A stretch of 64,000 nt of DNA from Armatimonadota bacterium (GTDB lineage Bacteria > Armatimonadota > Fimbriimonadia > Fimbriimonadales > Fimbriimonadaceae). Location of the stretch: assembly GCA_027451905.1 (NCBI GenBank), contig DAIDHV010000001.1, forward strand, positions 581,245-645,244, given 5' to 3'. Positions 35,697 to 44,955 of this stretch are shown piece after piece. How positions within the stretch are numbered: the stretch's first letter is position 1; every line of letters starts with the position of its first letter. The translations under genes were made by a program, and so were the position numbers. The notes below the pieces were generated by a model. It had not been told where the DNA came from, did no database searches, and saw only the letters and a list, made by a program, of their open reading frames with translations.

Positions 35697-36356
35697 ATGA
35701 AACTAGCACTCATTTTGGGAGCAGTCGCTGCTCTTGCCTCAACTTCCGTCTTTGCCGACCAATTGCAGTTCACCGGTCTTAATACCGATCCAGGTCTTCA
35801 CGTGACCATTGATCTGAATCTGGACAACACTATTTACCACGTTGCGGCCGCAAAGCTCAACTTTACGGATCTGACAACCAACACCAACCTTGTGACGGTT
35901 TGTGCAGACTTGGAAGAGGCACTGAATGGTGGCGTTCACAACTACAACGTCTCCACGATTCCTTCTTCTGGAGACCCCGGCCTTGATCTTGCCGCTGAAA
36001 TCGTGGCATCCAGCTTTGCCAGCGCAGTAGATCCTTACCAGCAGGCGGCTCTTCAATTGGCAGTTTGGGATGCCGTTTACAACGATCAAGGTTCCTTTAA
36101 CCTTGGCGCAGGCGCCCCTCACCTCACGGTCAGCAATTGGGATGGCACACCTTTGACCAACCAAAACACCATCACTGCTGATGCTTCCAACTACTATAAT
36201 GCGGGCCTCACATTTAATGGTCACTCAACCTACTATGATTCGCAGAGCGCAGGGGGTCAGTCTCAGTTGGCACCTCAGTCAGTTCCCGAGCCAGCCAGTT
36301 TTGCCGCCCTCGGTATTGGCTTGATTGGTCTTGTGGCTCGAAGAAAGCGAGCTTAA
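35697..36356 (+). CDS. PEP-CTERM protein with thioester-like Cys/Gln motifs, copy 2
   Basis: This is a paralogue of the previous gene: signal peptide MKLALILGAVAALASTSVFA, the same QFTGLNTDPG opening, Cys69 in VTVCADLEEAL and Gln120 in ALQLAVWDAVY 51 residues apart, and a C-terminal tag VPEPASFAALG with RRKRA. Start 35697 is preferred over the upstream TTG at 35673 because it begins the signal peptide. A perfect 15-bp terminator follows. Confidence 0.85.
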   Translation: MKLALILGAVAALASTSVFADQLQFTGLNTDPGLHVTIDLNLDNTIYHVAAAKLNFTDLTTNTNLVTVCADLEEALNGGVHNYNVSTIPSSGDPGLDLAAEIVASSFASAVDPYQQAALQLAVWDAVYNDQGSFNLGAGAPHLTVSNWDGTPLTNQNTITADASNYYNAGLTFNGHSTYYDSQSAGGQSQLAPQSVPEPASFAALGIGLIGLVARRKRA

Positions 36357-36381
36357 GTCGAGCTTTGGTTCATTGACGATT

Positions 36382-36421
36382 GATCGGGGCTGTCTCAAAA
36401 GAGACAGCCCCGATCGTGTTT
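36382..36421 (+). terminator. Rho-independent terminator with perfect 15-bp stem
   Basis: The arms gatcggggctgtctc (36382-36396) and gagacagccccgatc (36401-36415) enclose an AAAA loop and are followed by gtgtttt. Confidence 0.92.
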
Positions 36422-36435
36422 TCTGACACAACTTG

Positions 36436-36510
36436 GCCCCTTCTGGCTTAACCTTTCCTTCCCCATCTCCAATTGGGAAGGTGGTCCCGTTTTAACGGGA
36501 CCGGAAGGGG
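36436..36510. repeat. Palindromic repeat tract (ccttcc / ggaagg type)
   Basis: The tract contains nested inverted segments: ccccttc at the left pairs with gaaggggaa at the right, and ggtcccgtt with aacgggacc (36483-36502) form a perfect inner hairpin. It resembles REP or MITE remnants. Related G-rich palindromes occur elsewhere in the window. Confidence 0.5.
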
Positions 36511-36737
36511 AAAGATTTTCTGCTCAGACCCATTTCATTTCCAATCCAATAAAGTGGAACGGAGGGGGATCATACAATCGATTCATTGCAGTTCATGGCC
36601 CAGCCGTCAGTTAGATTGGAATTGGCTAGGACAAAGTGTTCCAAACAGAACCTTATGAATTTCTTAGTTCACAACGATCCCGTATTTGTACCTGTCTTAA
36701 GCCTAAACCCTTAAGTTAATAAAGTCTATGAGATTTT

Positions 36738-37379
36738 ATGAAAATCACAAATGGACTTCGCAATCTTACAATCGCCGTTTTCTTGGTTTCCATCACTGCC
36801 GCTCATGCCGACAGGCTTAAGTTTTTGGGAACGAACTTGGGTAACAATACCGATCAGATCTCCTTTACATTGGGAGGAAGCCAAAGTGAAAGCGTCTATG
36901 CTGGAATTCTAGACTTCAAAGACACAACCACAGATCAAAAAATCTACACAATTTGTGCGGACTTAACTTCAACGCTCAATGGATATTCCCACTCGTACTC
37001 GGCTTCTTACACCGATCCTACCGGTAACACACCCATAGACGAAGCAGGAAAGATTGTGTCGGCGTACATCCTTTCCGCAACAACTGCTGATGAACAGGCT
37101 GGATTGCAACTCGCAGTGTGGTCAGCCCTATACAATGGTGGATCAACCCTTAATCTTAACGGTAATTTTTCAGCAAGTGGATACAATTCTGCCACCCTTG
37201 GATACGCCCAATCCTACTACAGCGCAGTGAACAACAGTTTTGGTTCTGCCGAATACTTCTCCACCTCAAGCGAAGGCGGACAATCCCAATTAACATATCA
37301 GTCCGTGCCAGAGCCGGCGAGCTTTGGCGCGATTGCAGTTGGATTGCTTGGATTAGTAGCTAAGCGCCGACGCAAATAA
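36738..37379 (+). CDS. PEP-CTERM protein with thioester-like Cys/Gln motifs, copy 3
   Basis: The 213-residue protein has a signal peptide to about Ala25, a beta-rich domain and a C-terminal tag (VPEPASFGAIAVG, KRRRK). Cys73 in YTICADLTSTL and Gln124 in GLQLAVWSALY keep the 51-residue spacing seen in the two upstream paralogues. It is the most divergent of the three at the N-terminus. Together the three look like a duplicated secreted family anchored by an exosortase system encoded elsewhere. Confidence 0.85.
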   Translation: MKITNGLRNLTIAVFLVSITAAHADRLKFLGTNLGNNTDQISFTLGGSQSESVYAGILDFKDTTTDQKIYTICADLTSTLNGYSHSYSASYTDPTGNTPIDEAGKIVSAYILSATTADEQAGLQLAVWSALYNGGSTLNLNGNFSASGYNSATLGYAQSYYSAVNNSFGSAEYFSTSSEGGQSQLTYQSVPEPASFGAIAVGLLGLVAKRRRK

Positions 37380-37403
37380 TCTCTGCCTATATCCGACATT
37401 TCC

Positions 37404-37437
37404 AAGGGCTGGATTGCGGGATCGCAATCCAGCCCTT
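37404..37437. terminator. Perfect 15-bp hairpin between convergent genes
   Basis: Arms 37404-37418 (aagggctggattgcg) and 37423-37437 are exact complements around ggat. It sits between PEP-CTERM copy 3 and the convergent M24 peptidase gene. The T-run is poor on both sides. Confidence 0.7.
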
Positions 37438-37488
37438 CCCTATTCATTGGCGGTTGACCCGTTTTCCGCCGGGCCCCGATCTAAGGCT

Positions 37489-38583
37489 TTAGCTTTTTGT
37501 GATGGGAAGCTCTTCCGGAATGGGAATATCAAGGCTTTCCGCACCGGATTCCGTGCAAGTATAGATATTCTCTAGCCTCACTCCAAATTGACCCGATAAG
37601 TAAATCCCTGGCTCGATGCTAAAGCAGTCTCCAACCTGAAAAAGATCCTCAGAGCCAGGCATCAGATAAGGAAGCTCATGACCTTGCAAACCAATTCCAT
37701 GACCCAATCGGTGCATAAACTGGGGGCCGTAGCCAGCTTCTTCGACAACTTTGCGGGCGGCGGCATCGGCGGAGCCTAGGGTTGCGCCTGGTCGAATTGA
37801 TGCTTTTCCGGCATGGTGAGCTTGGTACACAATCTTGTAGATCTCTTTGGCCAAGTCTGAAGCGTGTCCAATCGCAATGGTTCTCGTAATGTCGCTGCGA
37901 TACCCTTCCACATCGCAGCCAAAATCTAAAATGACAACGTCTCCCCGCTGCAGAACTGTGCTGTCGGTGGCATGATGAGGTTCAGCTCCGCCGGCGCCCG
38001 TGCCCACGATGCCGAAGTTGACGGTTCCGCCCTTGCTTTCCATTCCCGCAAAAAGCATTTTCTCGACATCTCTTTCCGTCATTCCTGCCCTAATTTGGGG
38101 CCAAACTTCGTTGAAAGTTTCGTCGGCCATTACGGCTGCTTTTCTCAATAAAATCAACTCATCTTCGGTTTTTCTTCGCCTCAAACCGTTCAGCATCGGC
38201 CCACCATCGCAAAAAAGGGCGGCTGGCAAAACCTTTTGCATTTTCAAGAGGTGAAGGGCTGGCAAATCTTCATCCACTGCTACCATTGCCGACTTCAGAT
38301 TCCAATCGGATGCTAATTTTTCAAAAAGAAGCAAGGCATCTTCTCCGTCTTTCCAAGACCACACCTCTTTGATTCCTATCCTTCTAGCCTGCGATTCGCT
38401 TAAGGCAGGGCAGATCAAAACCTCTTCACCCGATGATTTGATGCACAAGGCAAAAAAGCGATGGCCAGGATGCTCGTGTAGCCCGCGAATGTAACCTAGA
38501 GAAGTGGGTGACCAAGCCAGAAACGCATCGAGCCCTGCCGAAGCGGCAGCTTCTGCCACCTGAGAAATCCGGTTTTGAGACAT
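37489..38583 (-). CDS. M24-family Xaa-Pro aminopeptidase-like protein
   Basis: The protein (364 aa from ATG 38583, MSQNRISQV) has a creatinase-type N-terminal domain and a C-terminal pita-bread metallopeptidase domain. All five metal ligands of the family are visible: two Asp in ILDFGCDVEGYRSDITRT, His in MHRLGHGIGLQGHE, Glu in SIEPGIYL and Glu in VRLENIY. It probably removes N-terminal residues preceding proline from peptides. The longer start at 38616 adds 11 residues with no known counterpart. Confidence 0.92.
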   Translation of the reverse strand: MSQNRISQVAEAAASAGLDAFLAWSPTSLGYIRGLHEHPGHRFFALCIKSSGEEVLICPALSESQARRIGIKEVWSWKDGEDALLLFEKLASDWNLKSAMVAVDEDLPALHLLKMQKVLPAALFCDGGPMLNGLRRRKTEDELILLRKAAVMADETFNEVWPQIRAGMTERDVEKMLFAGMESKGGTVNFGIVGTGAGGAEPHHATDSTVLQRGDVVILDFGCDVEGYRSDITRTIAIGHASDLAKEIYKIVYQAHHAGKASIRPGATLGSADAAARKVVEEAGYGPQFMHRLGHGIGLQGHELPYLMPGSEDLFQVGDCFSIEPGIYLSGQFGVRLENIYTCTESGAESLDIPIPEELPITKS

Positions 38584-38665
38584 GCCTTCAGAATATCCGA
38601 CCCGATGCAAGCCCAACCTGAGGCGTCCAACCTAAACCCAACAATCTCAGTAAAATGTAACAACA

Positions 38666-39976
38666 ATGTCGTACTTTCCTGAAGTCCAAGGGCCCATACC
38701 GTTCGAAGGTTCCAGTTCTAAAAATCCGCTAGCCTTTAAGCATTACAACGCAAAGGAGAAGGTTGCCGGAAAATCAATGGAGGACCACCTTCGATTTACA
38801 GTTTGCTACTGGCACACTTTTAAAGCCAACGGTCAAGATCCGTTTGGGGCGGGAACGCTTATCCGGCCCTGGGAAACTGCTTCCGATCCAATGCAAAGAG
38901 CCAAGGACACTTTGGATGCCGCTTTTGAGTTTTTCGAGAAACTTGGGGTTCGTTTTTGGGCGTTTCATGATCGAGACATTGCCCCTGAAGGCGAGAATTA
39001 CGACCAATCGGTTAAGAACCTGACCGCAATTGTTGACCTAGCAGAAGCCAAGCAAAAAGCAACTGGTGTTCAATTGCTTTGGGGCACTGCCAACTTATTT
39101 TCTCATCCTCGGTATCAAGCAGGAGCTGCCACAAACCCCGATCCAGACGTCTTTGCCCATGCCGCTGCCCAGGTCAAAGACGCTCTTGAAGCCACTCATC
39201 GGCTAGGAGGGTTGGGCTATACCTTTTGGGGTGGACGGGAGGGGTACGACACCCTTTGGAACACAAACATGAAGCAAGAGCGAGAGCAACTTGCGATGAT
39301 GTTGCATATGGCGGTGCTTCATGCCAGAAAAATCGGATTCCAGGGCCAGTTTTACATCGAGCCGAAACCCAAAGAGCCAACCACTCATCAATATGATTCG
39401 GATGCGGCAGCGTGCCTTAATTTTCTTCGAGAATTCAACTTGCTTGATAAATTCAAGCTAAACCTAGAAACTAACCATGCCACCCTTGCCGGCCACACCA
39501 TGCTTCATGAGCTTAGGGTGGCAAGACACGCCGATGCCTTGGGTTCCATTGATGCCAACACCGGCGACGAACTTATTGGATGGGATACTGACCAATTCCC
39601 AACCAACATCTACCTTACAACCGCCATTATGATGGAAGTGCTAGAAATGGGAGGCTTGACAACCGGTGGCCTCAACTTTGATGCCAAAGTTAGACGGCAA
39701 TCTCACGAGCCGATCGATCTCTTTTATGCTCATATTGGCGGAATGGACGCCTTTGCCCGTGGCCTGAAAACAGCGGTGAAGATCAGAGAAGACGGCCGCC
39801 TAGCCCAATTTGTTGCCGAGAGGTACGAAGGTTGGACTCATCCGTTTGGGCAAAAAGTCCTGACCGGGCATCGCACTTTAGAAGAGTGCGAGGATCATGT
39901 AAGGCGCCACGGCGAGCCAACCAGGAAGTCAGGGCGGCAAGAGTTCCTCGAAAACCTGATTAACGAGTTCATTTGA
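38666..39976 (+). CDS. xylA: Xylose isomerase
   Basis: XylA converts D-xylose to D-xylulose (and glucose to fructose) using two divalent metals. The 436-residue protein is of the long class II type, with YFPEVQGPIPFEG, RFTVCYWHTF, FWAFHDRDIAPEG containing the catalytic His and Asp, TFWGGREGYD, YIEPKPKEPT, the metal ligands in LNLETNHATLAGH and SIDANTGDELIGWDTDQFP. No xylulokinase or xylose transporter is adjacent, so this is a stand-alone gene here. The start overlaps no other gene and lies 82 bp from the divergent M24 gene. Confidence 0.97.
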   Translation: MSYFPEVQGPIPFEGSSSKNPLAFKHYNAKEKVAGKSMEDHLRFTVCYWHTFKANGQDPFGAGTLIRPWETASDPMQRAKDTLDAAFEFFEKLGVRFWAFHDRDIAPEGENYDQSVKNLTAIVDLAEAKQKATGVQLLWGTANLFSHPRYQAGAATNPDPDVFAHAAAQVKDALEATHRLGGLGYTFWGGREGYDTLWNTNMKQEREQLAMMLHMAVLHARKIGFQGQFYIEPKPKEPTTHQYDSDAAACLNFLREFNLLDKFKLNLETNHATLAGHTMLHELRVARHADALGSIDANTGDELIGWDTDQFPTNIYLTTAIMMEVLEMGGLTTGGLNFDAKVRRQSHEPIDLFYAHIGGMDAFARGLKTAVKIREDGRLAQFVAERYEGWTHPFGQKVLTGHRTLEECEDHVRRHGEPTRKSGRQEFLENLINEFI

Positions 39977-40122
39977 TCTGACGCGTTAAGGGCGAAATTG
40001 GGCTAAGGCGGCCAACTGCAAGGGGCAGAACCTTCCTTGGGCAACTTCTAGTCCCAAACTTGCAAAGAGAATGGAGCAGGGGTGAACCGCAATGGCTCTG
40101 GAATAGGTCTAGAATAAAGATC

Positions 40123-41424
40123 TTGAAACGATTATTTCTCATTTGGTGTTGCGCAGTCCTTGGCGCCCCCTTGTGCATCGCTGATGTCTCGGTTAAAGTG
40201 CCCCAAGGAAACATCATGGTTTGGACCACTTCCAAGCCAATCCCTGGCTTGCCTCCCTCAGATGCGGTTGCTGCCATTCAGGGAGTCGCCACGTTACTCA
40301 ACAGCAAGGGCACAATTGCGGCTTTTAACCCAAAAACTGGATTTTTAGCCTACAGGGCCAGCACTTCGGGGGTGACCTTTACGAGTTCTGACTTCAAGTA
40401 CATCCCCGAGGTTGTTGTCAACCTAACCGGATCTGGCAGTTCGAACCAAGTCATGGTTAATTTGAGTTCTGCCGGTACATCCGATTCCAGCACGGTTGAT
40501 TTTAACAACGGAGGCAAAGCCGTCTTTTATGGAGTTTCAGCGGGGAAAGGAACGGTTGAGGTGGAATCCAAAGAAGGCAGTTCAACTTCAAGTAACTCTC
40601 TGACCCAACAGTTCAAGCCCTCCCAAAACGGCATCATGACAATGTCGGTTGCGCTCACCCTGCCAGCTGGTTCGGCAACTTCTGCTGGCAGTGCTTCCGG
40701 TTCCGGAGCGTCAAACCAAACAACCTCATCCACCAACAATTCAACTTCTGGTTCTAGCACGTCAGGGGCTTCCAATGGAGGGGGTAAATCGGGTTCAAAG
40801 GGCTCTCAAAATGGCAAGTCTGGTTCTTCAGGCTGGAGCGGCCTGATCGGACAGGCGGTCACCATTTTGCTAGGACTTCTTGTCATTGGCGGTGTTGCCT
40901 ACGTTTTGTATTGGCTTTTCACTAAGCGACCAGAAGATGTGAGGGCAAGATTACAAGCCCTTGGCGCACCGATTCCTCAATCTGCAGAAAGTTCATCGGC
41001 GCAGAACTATCAAGCGGTTCCCGTCAATCTTGATCCGCCAAAACCGGCGCAGCCCTCGCCGATTCTGCTTCCCGATGCGGCGGTCACTCCTCTTGCTGGT
41101 TTTGACCCTCTAGCCAGTCAGGCTCCCGTCTCAAGCGTGCCGGGTGAGTTGGGTTTGATTCGGGAAGATGGCACCAGGATCATGCTTGCGGATGGCGTGA
41201 ACGAAGTAGGCAGAGAAGCAGGATTGGGGGTGAGCCTGGTTGGAGAATCAAGCGTAAGCCGGCGTCATGCCCAAATTGAAAAACGAGGTGCTGAACTTTA
41301 CCTGACTGATCTTGGAAGTACCAACGGAACCTTCGTCAACGGGGCAAAAATCAGCACCGAAGCGAAAGTGCAAGTGGGTGATGTCCTTCAATTTGGCTCT
41401 GTAAGAGTCCGGGTTCAAGAATGA
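40123..41424 (+). CDS. Membrane-anchored protein with C-terminal FHA domain
   Basis: From TTG 40123 the protein starts with a signal sequence (KRLFLIWCCAVLGAPLCIA). An extracytoplasmic region with a Ser/Gly/Asn-rich linker follows, then a transmembrane helix (VTILLGLLVIGGVAYVLYWL), a Pro-rich linker, and a cytoplasmic FHA domain with NEVGREAG, SSVSRRHAQIE and GSTNGTFVNG, the residues that bind phosphothreonine. ATG 40060 would add 21 residues before the signal and is the alternative. The stop overlaps the next start (ATGA). It is probably a receptor-like part of an FHA/VWA module. Confidence 0.82.
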   Translation: MKRLFLIWCCAVLGAPLCIADVSVKVPQGNIMVWTTSKPIPGLPPSDAVAAIQGVATLLNSKGTIAAFNPKTGFLAYRASTSGVTFTSSDFKYIPEVVVNLTGSGSSNQVMVNLSSAGTSDSSTVDFNNGGKAVFYGVSAGKGTVEVESKEGSSTSSNSLTQQFKPSQNGIMTMSVALTLPAGSATSAGSASGSGASNQTTSSTNNSTSGSSTSGASNGGGKSGSKGSQNGKSGSSGWSGLIGQAVTILLGLLVIGGVAYVLYWLFTKRPEDVRARLQALGAPIPQSAESSSAQNYQAVPVNLDPPKPAQPSPILLPDAAVTPLAGFDPLASQAPVSSVPGELGLIREDGTRIMLADGVNEVGREAGLGVSLVGESSVSRRHAQIEKRGAELYLTDLGSTNGTFVNGAKISTEAKVQVGDVLQFGSVRVRVQE

Positions 41425-42920
41425 GATCGGTATTTATCAAAGCCCTTGCCGGCCTTATTGGTGGGGGATTAGCATGGCTTTTGACAGCACCATCGGCACC
41501 GACTTCAGTCAATAACTTGCACAAATTCCAACGTTGGGAAAGCCTCTTTTTGATCATGGTGATCGCCTGCATCGCGATTAGTCTAGGAATCGCTTCGGGG
41601 CTCCAAAAAGGCAGCTGGCTTCATGTTGCCAAAGAAGGAGGGTTGGGTCTCATTTTTGGCACAATCGGTGGAATGATGGGTGCCTCTATCGGCACCGTTT
41701 TCGCAACCATGATTTTTCCTACACATATTGAGGGGATGGGACCAATGCCGGTTCAGATTGCGTGGCGCATACTTGCCCTGTCTCCAATTGGGTTTGGGCT
41801 TGGGTTAGGTATTGGAGCGGCAGGTTGGAACCTCTCGAGAACCCTTCAGGGCGCGATTGGCGGACTGTTAGGCGGCGTGGTGGCAGCTGGCTCCTTTGAC
41901 ATCATTGGAAAAGCCCTGTCTGGCATCATTCTTGCGGCAAGAGGAACCACTACCGGAGAAGTCGGCGGCCCATCTCGCGCGGTTTTTGCAATCTTAATGG
42001 GGCTAGGCATTGGCCTGTTTATTGGAATTGCCGAGCGAGTGATGGCAACCGCGTTTGTAAGGTTGCATCTAGGCAGAAATGAAGGCCGCGAATGGGTGGT
42101 TGATAAGCCGCATTTTGTACTTGGCAGGGCCGAATTAGCAGATGCGCCGATCACCGGTGATCCTGCAATTATGCCCCAGCATGCGGTGATTTCTAAAGAG
42201 AACGGCCAATACTTTGTGACTGATAACAACACCCCAAATGGCACCTATTTGGATGGCGTTCGGATTGGCAAGGCGCCGTTGCAAAATGGATCTTGGATTG
42301 GGATCGGAGCTGCAAAAATTCAATTTTTACTCAAGAAGTCCGCGCCAGTGCCTCTTGCTGCTTATGCAGGGCCTCAACCCGGGCAGCAAGCCTATGATCA
42401 AGCCCAATTTGCAAGAACTCAGCAAGCTCCAGGATTTGGTGGCCAGCATCCCGGATTGAACCCCAATATGCCGGGAATGGGAATGCCAATGCCCTCAAAC
42501 CCAATGCCCCCGAACTCAATGGGCCCGAACACGATGGCACAAAATCCAACGATGGGCATGATGCCACCCAATCCGGGCTTCAATTCTCCCGCGACAATGC
42601 CAACCCAAATGGCAGGAGGCTTTGCATCTTTCAACCAATTTAAGTTGGTCGCCATCACCGGTCCCTTGGCTGGGCAGGTGTTTACAATCAATAAACTCAC
42701 CGAAATTGGAAGGGACGCCTCGGATATAAAAATGCCAACCGACGGTCAAGCTAGCCGACGTCACGCCAGCCTCACGCCTCAGCAAGGAGGGATCTCGGTG
42801 GTTGATTTGGGAAGCACAAACGGAACTTTCGTTAATGATCAGCGCCTGCAAAACGGAATGGCGTCTGTAGGCGATATGCTGAGGATCGGATCAACAACAT
42901 TTCGAATCGACCCCGCTTAA
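41421..42920 (+). CDS. Membrane protein with two cytoplasmic FHA domains
   Basis: The 499-residue protein has a membrane domain over about residues 1-205 with several glycine-rich hydrophobic helices (ALAGLIGGGLAWLL, GLGLIFGTIGGMMGASIGTV, IGGLLGGVVAAGSFDIIG). It is followed by a first FHA-like domain (HFVLGRAELAD, PQHAVISKE, NNTPNGTYLDG), a Met/Pro/Asn-rich linker, and a second, more canonical FHA (LTEIGRDASD, ASRRHASLT, GSTNGTFVND). Its ATG overlaps the TGA of the upstream FHA gene. Phosphothreonine binding is expected for FHA 2; the ligand may be the VWA protein encoded next. Confidence 0.87.
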   Translation: MRSVFIKALAGLIGGGLAWLLTAPSAPTSVNNLHKFQRWESLFLIMVIACIAISLGIASGLQKGSWLHVAKEGGLGLIFGTIGGMMGASIGTVFATMIFPTHIEGMGPMPVQIAWRILALSPIGFGLGLGIGAAGWNLSRTLQGAIGGLLGGVVAAGSFDIIGKALSGIILAARGTTTGEVGGPSRAVFAILMGLGIGLFIGIAERVMATAFVRLHLGRNEGREWVVDKPHFVLGRAELADAPITGDPAIMPQHAVISKENGQYFVTDNNTPNGTYLDGVRIGKAPLQNGSWIGIGAAKIQFLLKKSAPVPLAAYAGPQPGQQAYDQAQFARTQQAPGFGGQHPGLNPNMPGMGMPMPSNPMPPNSMGPNTMAQNPTMGMMPPNPGFNSPATMPTQMAGGFASFNQFKLVAITGPLAGQVFTINKLTEIGRDASDIKMPTDGQASRRHASLTPQQGGISVVDLGSTNGTFVNDQRLQNGMASVGDMLRIGSTTFRIDPA

Positions 42921-42968
42921 GCGAGAATGTATGCACAATTTTAGCGTCATAAAGGAAAGGCCATTGTA

Positions 42969-44372
42969 ATGTCTCAATTTTCAGATCCAAATAAAACTGT
43001 TCTGGGAGCCAACCCACGAGGAATTGACCCAAATCGCACTCAAGCCATGATTGGAGGGGTTGGAACCATGCCGATTGATCCCAATAAAACGGCGATGACC
43101 GGTAACCTAGGGTTGAATTCAAACCCTTTTGGCGGCGGAAGCCCCGTCATTGTGAACTTGATACCTGGCCGATCTGCCACGATGGCAAATGGCCCGGGTC
43201 GAGAACAGTTTTTACTAGAAATAAAAGGTGGAGATTCGGTTGCTGCTAATGTTGGCTTTGGCGCCTCGACAAGAACTCCACTCAATCTGTGTTTGATTAT
43301 TGATCACTCGGGATCGATGGATGGGGCACCACTACAATACGCAAAACAAGCTTGTAGCCACGTTGTTGATCTGATGTCTCCCAATGATGTTTTAAGCATT
43401 GTGACCTTTGAAGACACGGCTCAAATCCTCATGCCGCCCCAAAGGGTAACTCAAAAAGACATGGTCAAGCAAGGGATTACTATGCTTCAGCCTGGCAACA
43501 CAACCAATCTTTACGAAGGGGTTGTTCTTGGGGTTCAGCAAGTCATGGCAACCGTAGATCCAGGCCGAGCCGCTAGGGTTATTGTTCTGACTGATGGTGA
43601 ACCTACCGCGGGGATCAAAGACTTTGAATCCATCATCAACCTAGCCGGAGGAATCCGCGAACGTGGAATTTCGGCTACATTCTTGGGGTTCGGGCCCGAT
43701 TACAACGAAGAATTACTGCATGCGATGGCTAAGAGGGCAGGGGGAAGTTACTACTACATTCCTCGACCTGATCTCATCCCCGAAATCTTTCGAACCGAGC
43801 TAGACAAAATGCTTTCTACGGTTGCTCGAAATATGAGTATCGAAGTAAAAGCCTCCAGATGGGTTAGCCTTCGCGCCCCATTGCCAGATAATGGCGGTGC
43901 GCTTCATTTGCAAGATTTAGAGCGGGGCAGCACCATCACCCAGGTGTTTGATTTCGAGTTTCCTAACCACCCTCTTGGCTGGTATCGAGTAGCAGAGGGC
44001 AAGCTGAAATATGATGACCTTGCAAGCGGAAAAACCGAGGTTCTTGATGTTGAATTCATTATCGAGTTTACAGCCGATTCTAAGCGCTACTCCATGCCGG
44101 TTGACGCAAGAGTTGCGGGAGCGGCTCAGCTTGTGCTTGCCGGAAAAGCGGTCGAGAAAACGGTTATGGGTCTAAAAACGGGAATGATTTCGAATGCTGA
44201 TGCAGTAAGAGAGCTCCAAAAGACCCAAGCCTTGCTGGTTTCAGAAGGACGCTCGGCGGAAGCCAGAGAGGTCACCATGGCCCTTCAGGCCATTCAATCA
44301 GGGGACAAAGGAGGAGCCGAAAAGACTCTTCTTGGCACCATGCTGAACCTAGACCAGGGCAAGTCTCGATAA
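42969..44372 (+). CDS. VWA-domain protein with N-terminal DPN-K/R-T repeats
   Basis: The 467-residue protein has an intact MIDAS motif (IDHSGSMDG with Asp112, Ser114, Ser116, later NTTNLYEG and LTDGEPT), a VWA domain to about residue 290 and a beta-rich C-terminal region. It has no signal peptide, so it is probably cytoplasmic. The N-terminus carries three similar short motifs, DPNKT at 6-10, DPNRT at 20-24 and DPNKT at 37-41, each with a Thr that could be phosphorylated and bound by the FHA domains of the two genes upstream. This partnership is inferred from context; no kinase is in the window. Confidence 0.85.
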   Translation: MSQFSDPNKTVLGANPRGIDPNRTQAMIGGVGTMPIDPNKTAMTGNLGLNSNPFGGGSPVIVNLIPGRSATMANGPGREQFLLEIKGGDSVAANVGFGASTRTPLNLCLIIDHSGSMDGAPLQYAKQACSHVVDLMSPNDVLSIVTFEDTAQILMPPQRVTQKDMVKQGITMLQPGNTTNLYEGVVLGVQQVMATVDPGRAARVIVLTDGEPTAGIKDFESIINLAGGIRERGISATFLGFGPDYNEELLHAMAKRAGGSYYYIPRPDLIPEIFRTELDKMLSTVARNMSIEVKASRWVSLRAPLPDNGGALHLQDLERGSTITQVFDFEFPNHPLGWYRVAEGKLKYDDLASGKTEVLDVEFIIEFTADSKRYSMPVDARVAGAAQLVLAGKAVEKTVMGLKTGMISNADAVRELQKTQALLVSEGRSAEAREVTMALQAIQSGDKGGAEKTLLGTMLNLDQGKSR

Positions 44373-44373
44373 T

Positions 44374-44943
44374 TTGCTTCAGTCTTTGCATTTCAAGGCG
44401 CCAAAAAGGCCACGTGCGAAACCAAGGTCGGCCCAACAGTTTCTCGATTACCGGAAGTCGGCTTGTGAAGGTCTGCCCGACTACGCGGAAGAATTGCTGA
44501 CCTGGTGCCTAGCCTCTGCGCCGATGAAGCAGGCTCCGCAACTGCTTTGGAGGAAGCTTCCAAGAAGTGCAGGTTATGCCAATCATCGTGATTGGCGCAT
44601 TGTTTTAAGCTGTCTTGTGCTGTTAGAGAAATCCCAGGTTTATGAAACCTTGATCCACGAATACGCTCATCTGCTTGCCATTGATCGATTTGGCGTGGCA
44701 GGGGCCGGACATGGAGAACATTGGAAAGCCTGCATGAGGGAACTTGGGCAAAACCCAAAGCGCACTCACAACTATGAGACGGTCACCGTCAATCGCCAAG
44801 TTGTTGTGTACCAATGCAAAACTTGCGGCAAGTTTATCGAGAGGAAGCGGCGGCTACCAAGAGGGAAAACTTGGCTGCATAAAGCGTGTAATGGGCGCTT
44901 GATTCATGTTGAAACAAGACGCCCATCTGAGGAGAGGAAGTGA
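44374..44943 (+). CDS. SprT-like zinc metalloprotein
   Basis: The 189-residue protein has the SprT-like metallopeptidase core: HEYAH at 95-99 with the third ligand in GHGEHWKACM, and a C-terminal zinc-ribbon-like part with CKTC at 148-151 and a lone Cys at 172. SprT/SPRTN relatives degrade DNA-protein crosslinks or act as small metalloproteases. It starts with TTG one base after the VWA stop, so it is probably translated as part of that transcript. A functional link to the FHA/VWA genes is possible but unproven. Confidence 0.85.
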   Translation: MLQSLHFKAPKRPRAKPRSAQQFLDYRKSACEGLPDYAEELLTWCLASAPMKQAPQLLWRKLPRSAGYANHRDWRIVLSCLVLLEKSQVYETLIHEYAHLLAIDRFGVAGAGHGEHWKACMRELGQNPKRTHNYETVTVNRQVVVYQCKTCGKFIERKRRLPRGKTWLHKACNGRLIHVETRRPSEERK

Positions 44944-44955
44944 AATGAAGAGAAA

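Larger units (their letters stand above)
36357..36737. other. Gap with a terminator and a palindromic repeat
   Basis: The 381 bp contain the strong terminator at 36382-36421 and a repeat-like tract at about 36436-36510 related in style to those near 9.4 and 61.2 kb. A short plus-strand open frame (36473-36658) lies over the repeat and has no coding character. The promoter of PEP-CTERM copy 3 should be in the AT-rich last 100 bp. Confidence 0.55.
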
